The notes beneath the pieces were generated by a model. It had not been told where the DNA came from. It was given only the letters and a program-made list of their open reading frames with translations, and did no database searches. Below, one piece after another: positions 57,214 through 64,000 of a stretch of 64,000 nucleotides of DNA. The stretch comes from Streptomyces sp. QL37 (GTDB taxonomy: Bacteria; Actinomycetota; Actinomycetes; Streptomycetales; Streptomycetaceae), in contig NZ_PTJS01000001.1 in assembly GCF_002941025.1 (NCBI RefSeq), forward strand, positions 6,603,959 to 6,667,958, written 5' to 3'. A program made the translations under genes and the position numbers. Position 1 is the first letter of the stretch. Each line of letters starts with the position of its first letter.

Positions 57214-57870
57214 GTGACCACCCCCGAGTCGCCCCAGCCCGTAGACGCCGTCGACGACGACAAGTCGCACGTCCCGCCGCTGACGACCCGCGTCGTCATC
57301 GCCGAGGACGAGGCGCTCATCCGCCTCGACCTCAAAGAGATGCTGGAGGAAGAGGGCTACTCGGTCGTCGGCGAGGCCGGGGACGGGCAGCAGGCCGTCG
57401 AGCTGGCGCGGGAGCACCGCCCGGACCTCGTGATCCTCGATGTGAAGATGCCGGTCCTCGACGGGATCTCGGCCGCCGAGAAGATCACCGAGGAGTCCAT
57501 CGCCCCGGTCCTGATGCTGACGGCGTTCTCCCAGCGCGACCTAGTCGAGCGGGCCCGGGACGCCGGTGCGATGGCGTATCTGGTGAAGCCGTTCAGCAAG
57601 AGCGACGTGGTCCCCGCCATCGAGATGGCCGTGTCGCGGTTCGCGGAGCTGAAGGCGCTGGAGAGCGAGATCGCGGACCTCTCGCAGCGGCTGGAGACCC
57701 GGAAGCTGGTGGACCGGGCGAAAAGCATCCTGCAGACGGATTACGGGCTCTCCGAGCCGGCGGCGTTCCGCTGGATCCAGAAGACGTCGATGGACCGCCG
57801 GATGTCGATGCAGCAGCTGGCGGAGGCGCTGATCGAGGACGCCGAGGAGAAGAAGAAGGCCGCCGAGTAG
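57214..57870 (+). CDS. pdtaR: ANTAR-domain response regulator (PdtaR-like)
   Basis: 218 residues. Receiver domain from VVIAEDEALIRLDL, phosphoacceptor Asp76 in VILDVKMP, and Lys125 in LVKPF; then a coiled helix and an RNA-binding ANTAR domain from about residue 150 (LETRKLVDRAKSILQTDYGL, then EPAAFRWIQKTSMDRRMSM). ANTAR proteins bind tandem hairpins in mRNA and prevent termination. Partner kinase (PdtaS) is not in this window. GTG 57214 follows AAGGAGC. A strong terminator follows. Confidence 0.95.
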   Translation: MTTPESPQPVDAVDDDKSHVPPLTTRVVIAEDEALIRLDLKEMLEEEGYSVVGEAGDGQQAVELAREHRPDLVILDVKMPVLDGISAAEKITEESIAPVLMLTAFSQRDLVERARDAGAMAYLVKPFSKSDVVPAIEMAVSRFAELKALESEIADLSQRLETRKLVDRAKSILQTDYGLSEPAAFRWIQKTSMDRRMSMQQLAEALIEDAEEKKKAAE

Positions 57871-57886
57871 GCGCCTGCGCAGACAA

Positions 57887-57932
57887 CGGGAAGGGCCTGC
57901 CACCGGAGGTGTCCGGGGGCAGGCCCTTCCCG
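57887..57932. terminator. Bidirectional terminator between pdtaR and livF
   Basis: Perfect 15-base stem CGGGAAGGGCCTGCC / GGCAGGCCCTTCCCG with a 16-base loop, 17 bases from the pdtaR stop and 14 from the stop of the convergent liv operon. Confidence 0.85.
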
Positions 57933-57945
57933 TGTGCGGGGGTGC

Positions 57946-58662
57946 TCAGTCCTCGCCGAGGTAGGCCTTGCGGACCGACTCGTCGTGGAGGAGGTCGGCC
58001 CCGGTGCCGGAGAGGACGACCTTGCCGACCTCCATGACGTGGCCGTGGTCCGCGAGGGAGAGGGCCGCCTGGGCGTTCTGCTCGACGAGCAGGATCGTGG
58101 TGCCCGACGCCTTGAGCTCGACGATGGTCTCCATGATCTTCTGCATCATGATCGGGGAGAGGCCCATCGAGGGCTCGTCGAGCATGAGCAGCTTGGGCTG
58201 CGACATGAGTGCGCGTCCCATGGCGAGCATCTGCTGCTCGCCTCCGGAGAGTGTTCCGGCGGCCTGCTTCCGTCGTTCCCCGAGGATGGGGAAGAGGTCG
58301 TAGGCGCGCTGGACGTCCTTCTCGATGCCTGCCTTGTCGTTGCGGAGGTAGGCGCCGAGGAGGAGGTTCTCGGCGATCGTCAGCCGGGGGAAGATGTGGC
58401 GTCCCTCGGGGGAGTGGGCGATGCCCAGGGAGACGATCTTGTGTGCCGGGATGTTGGTGAGCGGTTTGCCCTCGAAGAGGATGCGGCCGCCGGCGGGCTT
58501 GAGGAGTCCGGAGAGGGTGCGCAGGGTGGTGGTCTTGCCCGCGCCGTTGGTGCCGATGAGGGTGACGACCTGGCCGGCTTCGACGGTGAAGGAGATCCCC
58601 TTGACGGCTTCGATCTTGCCGTAGGCGACGCGGAGGTCTTCGACCTCGAGCAGTGCGGTCAT
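57946..58662 (-). CDS. livF: Branched-chain amino acid ABC transporter ATPase LivF
   Basis: 238 residues. Walker A GTNGAGKTTTL, ABC signature LSGGEQQMLAMGRAL, Walker B LLMLDEPSMGL and the switch His region LVEQNAQAAL, all LivF-type. One of two ATPases that drive import through LivH and LivM. ATG 58662 overlaps the livG stop (ATGA). Last gene of the operon livJ-H-M-G-F. Confidence 0.96.
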   Translation of the reverse strand: MTALLEVEDLRVAYGKIEAVKGISFTVEAGQVVTLIGTNGAGKTTTLRTLSGLLKPAGGRILFEGKPLTNIPAHKIVSLGIAHSPEGRHIFPRLTIAENLLLGAYLRNDKAGIEKDVQRAYDLFPILGERRKQAAGTLSGGEQQMLAMGRALMSQPKLLMLDEPSMGLSPIMMQKIMETIVELKASGTTILLVEQNAQAALSLADHGHVMEVGKVVLSGTGADLLHDESVRKAYLGED

Positions 58663-59549
58663 CGGGTGTCCTCCTCCTCGGTGGTGGTGGCGGGCTTGGC
58701 TGTGCCGGCCGCCGTGGCCTCGGCGGCTGCGACCTCGGCGGCTTCTTCGGCGCCGGGGGCGCCTTCGAAGGGGGTGCCGAGGTAGGCGGCGACGACGCGT
58801 TCGTCGCCCTGGACGACGGGGGCGGTGCCCTCGACGAGTTTCTCGCCCTGGACGAGGACGGCGACGCGGTCGCAGAGGTTGAAGATGAACCGCATGTCGT
58901 GCTCGATGACGAGTACGGCGATGCCCTGGTCCCGGATGGCGAAGATGAGTTCTTCGGTGACGCGGGTTTCCTGGGGGTTCATGCCGGCGGTGGGCTCGTC
59001 CAGGAGGAGGAGGCCGGGGTCGCTGGCGAGGGCGCGGGCGATTTCCAGCTTGCGCTGGTCTCCGTAGGGGAGGTTGCGCGCGAGGTGGTCGGCCTTGTCG
59101 GCGAGGCCGATGAACTCGAGGAGTTCCATGCAGCGTTCGCGGCTGGCGTTCTCCGCCTTCTTGTAGCCGGGCAGGCGCAGGAGGGCGGACCAGAGGCCTT
59201 CCTTGGTCCTGGTGTGGCGTCCGACGAGGACGTTCTCCAGGACGGTCATGTTGGCGAAGAGGCGGATGTTCTGGAAGGTGCGGGCGATGCCTGCCTGGGT
59301 GACGAGGTGGGGCTTGGGCGGCAGGACGGTGCCTTTGTAGCTGACCTTGCCCTCGGTGGGGACGTAGAGGCCGGTGAGGCAGTTGAAGAAGGTGGTCTTG
59401 CCGGCGCCGTTGGGTCCGATGAGGCCGACGATCTCGCCGGCGTTGACGGTGAGGTCGACGCCTCGTACGGCGGTGAGGCCGCCGAAGCGCATGGTGACGC
59501 CGCTGGCGTCGAGGACGGTGGTGCCGGTGGGTGCGTCTGTCTTGGTCAT
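58659..59549 (-). CDS. livG: Branched-chain amino acid ABC transporter ATPase LivG
   Basis: 296 residues. Walker A GPNGAGKTTFFN, the LivG-type signature LPYGDQRKLEIARAL and Walker B LLLLDEPTAGMNP are visible, followed by the long C-terminal LivG extension with an Ala/Glu-rich tail (EEAAEVAAAEATAAG). ATG 59549 is used; a GTG three codons upstream at 59558 would overlap the livM stop as GTGA and is an equally good alternative. Confidence 0.95.
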   Translation of the reverse strand: MTKTDAPTGTTVLDASGVTMRFGGLTAVRGVDLTVNAGEIVGLIGPNGAGKTTFFNCLTGLYVPTEGKVSYKGTVLPPKPHLVTQAGIARTFQNIRLFANMTVLENVLVGRHTRTKEGLWSALLRLPGYKKAENASRERCMELLEFIGLADKADHLARNLPYGDQRKLEIARALASDPGLLLLDEPTAGMNPQETRVTEELIFAIRDQGIAVLVIEHDMRFIFNLCDRVAVLVQGEKLVEGTAPVVQGDERVVAAYLGTPFEGAPGAEEAAEVAAAEATAAGTAKPATTTEEEDTR

Positions 59550-59554
59550 GGTGG

Positions 59555-61348
59555 TCACGCCCCCGCCTTCGTGGTGCCGGCGGCTGTGTCGGTGAGTGGT
59601 GTGTCCGGTGGTACGTCGAGTTGGCCGGTCTCGTGGAATTCGAGCTGCTTCCTGCGGTCGGCGACGAGCCCTTCGGGGCGGAAGCGCATCAGGAGGATGA
59701 GTGCGAGTCCGAAGAGGAAGAGCTGGTAGTCCTGCATGAACTGCAGCTTGGCCGGGATGAGGTAGAGCAGTGCGGCGCCGACGAGGGGTCCGCTGAGGGT
59801 TCCCATGCCGCCGAGGACGACGGCGGCCAGGAGGAACACGGAGTTCGGGGGTACCGATCCGGCGAACTGGTACTGCTCGGGGGTGACCGTGTAGGAGACG
59901 TGCGCCTGCACGGTTCCGGCGAGGCCGGCGAGGGTGGCGCCGAGGGCGAAGGCGAGCAGTTTGAGCCGGAAGGCGTTGATGCCCATGGCGGTGGCCGCTG
60001 TTTCGTCCTCGCGGATGGCGACCCAGGCGCGGCCGATGCGGGATTCTCCGGAGCGTCGGAAGACGAGGACGACGACGGCGGTGAAGAGGAGCATCAGCAG
60101 GTAGTAGTTGGCGGACCTGCCGAGGGTGATGCCGCCGATGTCGTGGCTGAGGCCGAAGTCGAAGCCGAAGAGGTTGAGGTCGGGGATGCTGGGGATGCCC
60201 TGGGAGCCGTTGGTGAGGTCGGGGCCGCTGACGCCGTTGAGGGCGTTGACGGTGAGGCGGAAGATCTCTCCGAATCCGAGGGTGACGATGGCGAGGTAGT
60301 CGCCGCGGAGGCGGAGGGTCGGGGCGCCGATGACGACGCCGAAGACGAGTGAGACCGCGGCTCCGGTGAGGACGGCGGCCCAGAAGGGGAACTGGACGCC
60401 GACGGGGGAGAGAGGGCTGCCGGAGACGAGTGCCGCGGCGTAGGCGCCGACGCCGAGGAAGGCGACGTAGCCGAGGTCGAGGAGGCCGGCGAGGCCGACG
60501 ACGACGTTGAGGCCGAGTGCGACGGTCGCGAAGATGAGGATGTTGGCGCCGATGAGGGCGTATTCCTCGTTCTGCTGGGTGAAGGGGAAGCAGAAGGCCG
60601 CGACGAGTGCGGCGCACAGGGTGACGTTGCGGTGCTTGGAGGTCAGCGCGGTGACGCGGGCGATGAGTCCGGCCCGGGTGAGTGCGGTGAATCCGAAGGC
60701 GACGGCGATGACGTAGCCGATGAAGAGTTCGGCGTACTCGGTGTCGATGCCGTAGGTGAAGACCTCGAGGGCGACGCCGAAGGCGGCGGCGATGATGAGG
60801 ATCTCGGCCCAGGCGGGGAGGGCTTTGATGCGGTCGGGTCCCGGCGCGCGGAGGCTGTGGAGGAATCGGTTGAGCGCGCTGGGGGTGGTGTTGTCGTCGA
60901 AGGGCTGGTCGTCGGGGAGGCCCAGGGAGGCGATGGTGGCGATGATCGCGCCGGCGAGGCTGACCCAGGCTCCGGGTTCGAGTTCGATCAGTCCGAGGAG
61001 GTTGCCGTTGTCGTCCTTGGTGACGATGACGGCGATGACGGTGTAGGCGGTGGTGAGGAGGGTGCCGAGGGCGAGGAGCCTGGTGGGGCTGTTGGTGCCG
61101 CCGGGGGTGAGCCAGCGCAGGCCCTTGACGCCGTATCCGGAGAGGGCGAAGAGGAGGGTGAGTGCCGCGCTGATGAGGGTGAGGACCTGGAGTCCGCCGG
61201 GGTACCCGGTGACGGTGAGGTCGCCGGGGAAGGTGTCGGTGTAGGTCCAGGCGAGGAAGGTGCCGATGAGGGCGAGTGCGGCGCCGGTGGTGGTGGCGGC
61301 GCGTGCTGCTGCGGTGGGCAGGGGGAGCAGGGCGGTGTTGGTGGTCAT
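59555..61348 (-). CDS. livM: Branched-chain amino acid ABC transporter permease LivM with N-terminal extension
   Basis: 597 residues, nearly twice the length of E. coli-type LivM cores. The C-terminal 330 residues are the permease (NVVVGLAGLLDLGYVAFLGV, VTLGFGEIFRLTVN and the WVAIREDETAATAMGIN loop that meets the ATPases). The first 260 residues carry about six further membrane helices, a form common in actinobacteria. ATG 61348 (MTTNTALLPLP) or GTG 61357 overlapping the livH stop. Confidence 0.94.
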   Translation of the reverse strand: MTTNTALLPLPTAAARAATTTGAALALIGTFLAWTYTDTFPGDLTVTGYPGGLQVLTLISAALTLLFALSGYGVKGLRWLTPGGTNSPTRLLALGTLLTTAYTVIAVIVTKDDNGNLLGLIELEPGAWVSLAGAIIATIASLGLPDDQPFDDNTTPSALNRFLHSLRAPGPDRIKALPAWAEILIIAAAFGVALEVFTYGIDTEYAELFIGYVIAVAFGFTALTRAGLIARVTALTSKHRNVTLCAALVAAFCFPFTQQNEEYALIGANILIFATVALGLNVVVGLAGLLDLGYVAFLGVGAYAAALVSGSPLSPVGVQFPFWAAVLTGAAVSLVFGVVIGAPTLRLRGDYLAIVTLGFGEIFRLTVNALNGVSGPDLTNGSQGIPSIPDLNLFGFDFGLSHDIGGITLGRSANYYLLMLLFTAVVVLVFRRSGESRIGRAWVAIREDETAATAMGINAFRLKLLAFALGATLAGLAGTVQAHVSYTVTPEQYQFAGSVPPNSVFLLAAVVLGGMGTLSGPLVGAALLYLIPAKLQFMQDYQLFLFGLALILLMRFRPEGLVADRRKQLEFHETGQLDVPPDTPLTDTAAGTTKAGA

Positions 61349-61353
61349 GGGTA

Positions 61354-62283
61354 TCACGCCCTGTCCGCGACGCGTTCGCCCAGCAGGCCTTGCGGGCGTA
61401 TGAGGAGGACGAGGATGAGGAGCACGAAGGCCCATACGTCCTTCCAGGCGCCGCCTCCGAAGAGTTCCATGCCGGGTACGTCGCTCATGTAGCCGGTGGC
61501 GAGGGCTTCGGCGACGCCGAGGACGACTCCGCCGAGCATGGCGCCGTAGATGTTGCCGATGCCGCCGAGGACGGCCGCGGTGAAGGCCTTGAGGCCCATG
61601 ATGAAGCCCATGCGGAAGCCGATCTGGCCGTTCTTGAGCCCGTAGGCGACGGCGGCGACGGCGGCGAACGCGGCACCGATGGCGAAGGCCATGACGATGA
61701 TGCGGTCGGTGTTGATGCCCATGAGCTTGGCGGTGTCGGGGTCCTGGCTGGTGGCCTGCATGCCGCGGCCGGCGCGTGTCTTGGAGACGAAGAGACCGAG
61801 GGCGAGCATGCAGATGGGTGCGGCGATGAGGACGAAGAGGTCGCCGCGCTGGATGTTGGCGCCGAAGATGTCGATCGCCTCACCCTTGAACTGGGGGAAG
61901 GAGCGGTCCTTGGTGGCGTCGGGGTACCACATCCAGACGGCCTGCTGGAGTGCGAGGGAGAGGCCGATGGCGGTGATGAGGGGGGCTAGGCGTGGCGCCG
62001 TGCGCAGTGGCCGGTAGGCGAAGCGTTCGGCGGCGACGCTGACGGCGACGGAGCACATGACTCCGCCGGCGATCATGAGGGGTATCGCGGCGAGCAGGGA
62101 GAGTCCGGACGGAAGCCCGAGGTAGACCGTGAGGGCTCCGAAGCCCCCGATCATGAAGATCTCGCCGTGCGCGAAGTTGATGAGCTGGATGATTCCGTAG
62201 ACCATCGTGTAACCGATCGCGATGAGACCGTACATCGCGCCGAGGATGAGTCCATTGGCCAGCTGTTGCGGCAGTTCGTTCAC
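61354..62283 (-). CDS. livH: Branched-chain amino acid ABC transporter permease LivH
   Basis: 309 residues, eight or so helices. Begins NELPQQLANGLILGAMYGLI, the usual LivH N-terminus, and contains AIGYTMVYGIIQLINFAHGE and the MQATSQDPDTAKLMGIN EAA-like loop. Forms the membrane channel with LivM. Separated from livJ by a hairpin. Confidence 0.95.
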   Translation of the reverse strand: MNELPQQLANGLILGAMYGLIAIGYTMVYGIIQLINFAHGEIFMIGGFGALTVYLGLPSGLSLLAAIPLMIAGGVMCSVAVSVAAERFAYRPLRTAPRLAPLITAIGLSLALQQAVWMWYPDATKDRSFPQFKGEAIDIFGANIQRGDLFVLIAAPICMLALGLFVSKTRAGRGMQATSQDPDTAKLMGINTDRIIVMAFAIGAAFAAVAAVAYGLKNGQIGFRMGFIMGLKAFTAAVLGGIGNIYGAMLGGVVLGVAEALATGYMSDVPGMELFGGGAWKDVWAFVLLILVLLIRPQGLLGERVADRA

Positions 62284-62316
62284 CGCAGGGCCTCCGTGGA
62301 GTGGTTCGGATATGGC

Positions 62317-62351
62317 ACCGCGCGGGAGTGCTCGTAGCGCTCCCGCGCGGT
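62317..62351 (-). promoter_or_regulatory. Intercistronic stem-loop between livJ and livH
   Basis: Arms ACCGCGCGGGAG (62317-62328) and CTCCCGCGCGGT (62340-62351). On the transcribed strand it lies 41 bases after the livJ stop and 33 bases before livH. Such hairpins commonly protect or partly terminate the transcript so that the binding protein is made in excess over the membrane parts. Confidence 0.6.
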
Positions 62352-62391
62352 CTTGTGTGCGTGTGCTGTGGGCGTGGGGTCCGTGGTGGAC

Positions 62392-63615
62392 CTACTTGAC
62401 GGCCTCGCTGAGCTTGGAGGTCCACTTGCCGCTGGTGACCTGGTAGGCGGTCATCATGGTGTTGGTGGTGTCGCCGTACTCGTCGAAGGAGACGGGGCCG
62501 GTGACGCCGTCGAACTTGACCTGGGACATGGCTTCGAGGACCTGGATGCGGGCGTCCTCGGGGAGCTTGCCGTCGTTGTCGGCGACGACGGCCTTGACGG
62601 CCTCGATGATGGACCAGGTGGCGTCGTAGGTGCCGCCGCCGTAGGCCTCGTAGGCGTCCTTGTACCCGGCGGTCTTGTAGTCGGCGATGAACTTCTTGGC
62701 GGAGTCGAGTTCCTCGACGGGCTTGCCGACGGAGGTCGCGATGTCGCCTTCGGCCTTCTTGTTGAGGCTGATGAAGTCGGCGCTGTACATGCCGTCGCCG
62801 CCCATGAGGGGGATCTGGACGCTGTCCTTGAGCTGCTGGCTCAGGGGGGCGCCGGCGGGGTATTCGCCGCCGTAGTAGACGGCCTTGGCGCCGGAGCGCT
62901 TGACCTTGGTGACGACGGAGTTGAAGTCGCGGTCGTCGGGGTTGATGTGGTCGGCTCCGACGATCTTGCCGCCGAGCTCGGTGAAGGTGGTCTTGAAGGA
63001 GGCGGCGAGGCCGGCGCCGTAGGGCTTCTGGTCGTCGATGAGGTAGACGTCCTTGACCTTGGCGTTGTCGAAGAGGTACTTCGCGGCGAAGGCGCCCTGG
63101 ATCGCGTCCGTGGTGGCGGTGCGGAAGTAGGTCTTGAAGGGGCGCTTCTTGTCGCCGGTCTTCCAGTTGTTGCCCTGGGTCAGCTCGGTGCCGGTGTTGG
63201 CGGGGGAGACCTGGGTGAGGTTGGCGTCGTTGAGCGGCTTCTGCATCGACTGCGAGACGCCGGAGTTCAGGGGGCCGACGACGCCGAGGAGGTCCTTGTT
63301 GCCGATGAACTTCTGGGCGTTCTGCTGGCCGACGGAGGGCTGGGCCTGGTCGTCGAGCGCCTGGAGTTCGAATTTGATGCCGGGGACGGTCTTGTCCGCG
63401 TTGGCGGTCTTGACGGCGAGGTCGGCGGAGTTCTTGATGCCGAGACCGAGGGCGGAGAGGTCGCCGGTCAGGGGTGCGTCGACACCGATGACGACGGTCT
63501 GGGTGTCGCCGCCGCCGCTGCTCTTCGAGTCGTCGTCGCGCGATCCGCAGGCGGTGAGGGTCAGTGCGCCTGTGGTGAGCACTGTGGTGAGTATGAGCAA
63601 AGAACGGTGTCGCAC
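62392..63615 (-). CDS. livJ: Branched-chain amino acid-binding lipoprotein (LivJ-type)
   Basis: 407 residues, periplasmic-binding-protein type I. The signal peptide ends in the lipobox LTAC (MRHRSLLILTTVLTTGALTL then TACGSRDDD), so it is lipidated by Lgt at its Cys. Mature features: VVIGVDAPLTGDLSALGLGI, VGPLNSGVSQSM and GDGMYSADFIS. It captures the substrate outside the membrane and delivers it to LivHM. ATG 63615. First gene of the operon; substrate called from family only. Confidence 0.95.
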   Translation of the reverse strand: MRHRSLLILTTVLTTGALTLTACGSRDDDSKSSGGGDTQTVVIGVDAPLTGDLSALGLGIKNSADLAVKTANADKTVPGIKFELQALDDQAQPSVGQQNAQKFIGNKDLLGVVGPLNSGVSQSMQKPLNDANLTQVSPANTGTELTQGNNWKTGDKKRPFKTYFRTATTDAIQGAFAAKYLFDNAKVKDVYLIDDQKPYGAGLAASFKTTFTELGGKIVGADHINPDDRDFNSVVTKVKRSGAKAVYYGGEYPAGAPLSQQLKDSVQIPLMGGDGMYSADFISLNKKAEGDIATSVGKPVEELDSAKKFIADYKTAGYKDAYEAYGGGTYDATWSIIEAVKAVVADNDGKLPEDARIQVLEAMSQVKFDGVTGPVSFDEYGDTTNTMMTAYQVTSGKWTSKLSEAVK

Positions 63616-63962
63616 GAAAGGTCCTTTCCCTGGCGCGGCCTCCTCTGCTGAGGTGCCGTGACGATCGCCGGGCCGTACTGGTCGATACAGGGCCGTGCAG
63701 CAGACGCGCCCGGCGGCGCGGTGACTGGCCGTGACTCTAAGGGCAGGTGAGGGGGTGCGGGATGGGTCCGGTGATGATGTGACTGTCTTGTTATGCCGTG
63801 GGGAAGGCTTGTTGGCCGCAGTGTGGAGGTGTACGGCTTTTGCCCGGGCGGCGGAGTGACCGCATGGTGAGAACCCGCAGCTCTGCTAAGGGGCTTGGGG
63901 TGATCTTGGTGCTGTCGCGCGAATCGGGGCGCAAGGGGCATGCGGGGGTGTCGGCCGCCGAT
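63616..63962. other. Region upstream of livJ, no confident gene
   Basis: About 350 bases, slightly less GC-rich. On the minus strand TAGAGT (63734-63739) could be a -10 for livJ, giving a leader near 110 bases; no clear -35. A plus-strand frame from ATG 63864 stays open to the window edge but has no signal peptide and enters the inverted livJ copy, so it is not called as a gene. Confidence 0.45.
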
Positions 63963-64000
63963 GACGACTCGAAGAGCAGCGGCGGCGGCGACACCCAGAC
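63963..64000 (+). repeat. Inverted copy of the livJ 5' coding region at the window edge
   Basis: The last 38 bases equal the reverse complement of 63497-63534 exactly and would code DSKSSGGGDTQ, the residues just after the lipobox of LivJ. The copy begins at GACGAC, a short repeat present at both places, and continues past the window. Codon-level identity argues for a copied segment rather than a diverged second livJ gene. Confidence 0.75.

Noticed and set aside
63864..64000. A second, divergent livJ-like gene starting at ATG 63864
   Set aside because: No signal peptide or lipobox precedes the livJ-like residues and the 38 shared bases are identical at every codon position, which suggests a copied fragment.

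Overview
The window is high-GC actinobacterial DNA that reads as a Streptomyces chromosome arm-to-core segment. The codons end almost always in G or C, GTG starts and four-base stop/start overlaps (ATGA, GTGA) are frequent, and several gene sets are streptomycete hallmarks: priA, trpM, the HGxxPAAW/TIGR02234 proteins among the trp genes, and a trypsin nearly matching Streptomyces griseus SGT. The order gltB-gltD ... 2',3'-cyclic nucleotidase-pyk-tRNA-pdtaR-livFGMHJ is also typical. All names rest on reading motifs and family memory; no search was run.

Layout. 1-1.8 kb: end of a histidine operon (priA, RidA-like, hisF). 1.8-4.2 kb: two tandem secreted polyester hydrolases (cutinase/PETase-like) that are copies of one 1185-bp unit. 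4.2-11.3 kb: alpha/beta hydrolase, a large LuxR (LAL) regulator, a PucR-type regulator and a sodium:solute symporter. 11.3-18.9 kb: TIGR03085 protein, then hisI-trpE and trpC-trpM-trpB-trpA with three small membrane proteins between. 19-20.9 kb: membrane-anchored DsbA-like protein and lgt. 21-29.6 kb (minus strand): four ADP-ribosylglycohydrolase-family genes coupled to a PfkB sugar kinase, a CaiB CoA-transferase and a CitE-like lyase. 29.8-37 kb: a VIT1-type transporter and gltBD. 37-46.4 kb: permease, rhomboid protease, PPOX-type protein, cspA, DEAD-box helicase, ankyrin protein, an unknown zincin, sprT and chorismate mutase. 46.5-52.6 kb: pepN and a damaged desferrioxamine-type pair (PLP decarboxylase, lysine N6-hydroxylase). 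52.6-57.9 kb: nucleotidase, pyk, an HTH-LAGLIDADG protein, a tRNA and pdtaR. 57.9-64 kb: a branched-chain amino-acid ABC importer (livFGMHJ).

How it fits together. Much of the window is amino-acid metabolism: histidine and tryptophan synthesis share the PriA isomerase, chorismate mutase and trpE compete for chorismate, gltBD supplies glutamate and liv imports branched-chain amino acids. The secreted enzymes (two polyesterases, trypsin, nucleotidase, aminopeptidase) suggest a scavenging saprophyte.

The most unusual content is structural. One ADP-ribosylglycohydrolase gene is split by an inverted triplication (27993-29123). A perfect 390-bp palindrome follows a truncated lysine hydroxylase gene (51779-52168). 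The adjacent decarboxylase has lost its start and carries a 162-bp in-frame duplication. A 38-bp inverted copy of the livJ 5' region lies at the window's right edge. These are either real foldback or template-switch events or artefacts of amplification or assembly, and the sequence alone cannot decide. Biologically, the ADP-ribosylglycohydrolase/PfkB/CaiB/CitE operon, the class-I-shaped tRNA with a CAA anticodon beside an HTH-LAGLIDADG gene, and the cspA leader are the best candidates for follow-up.
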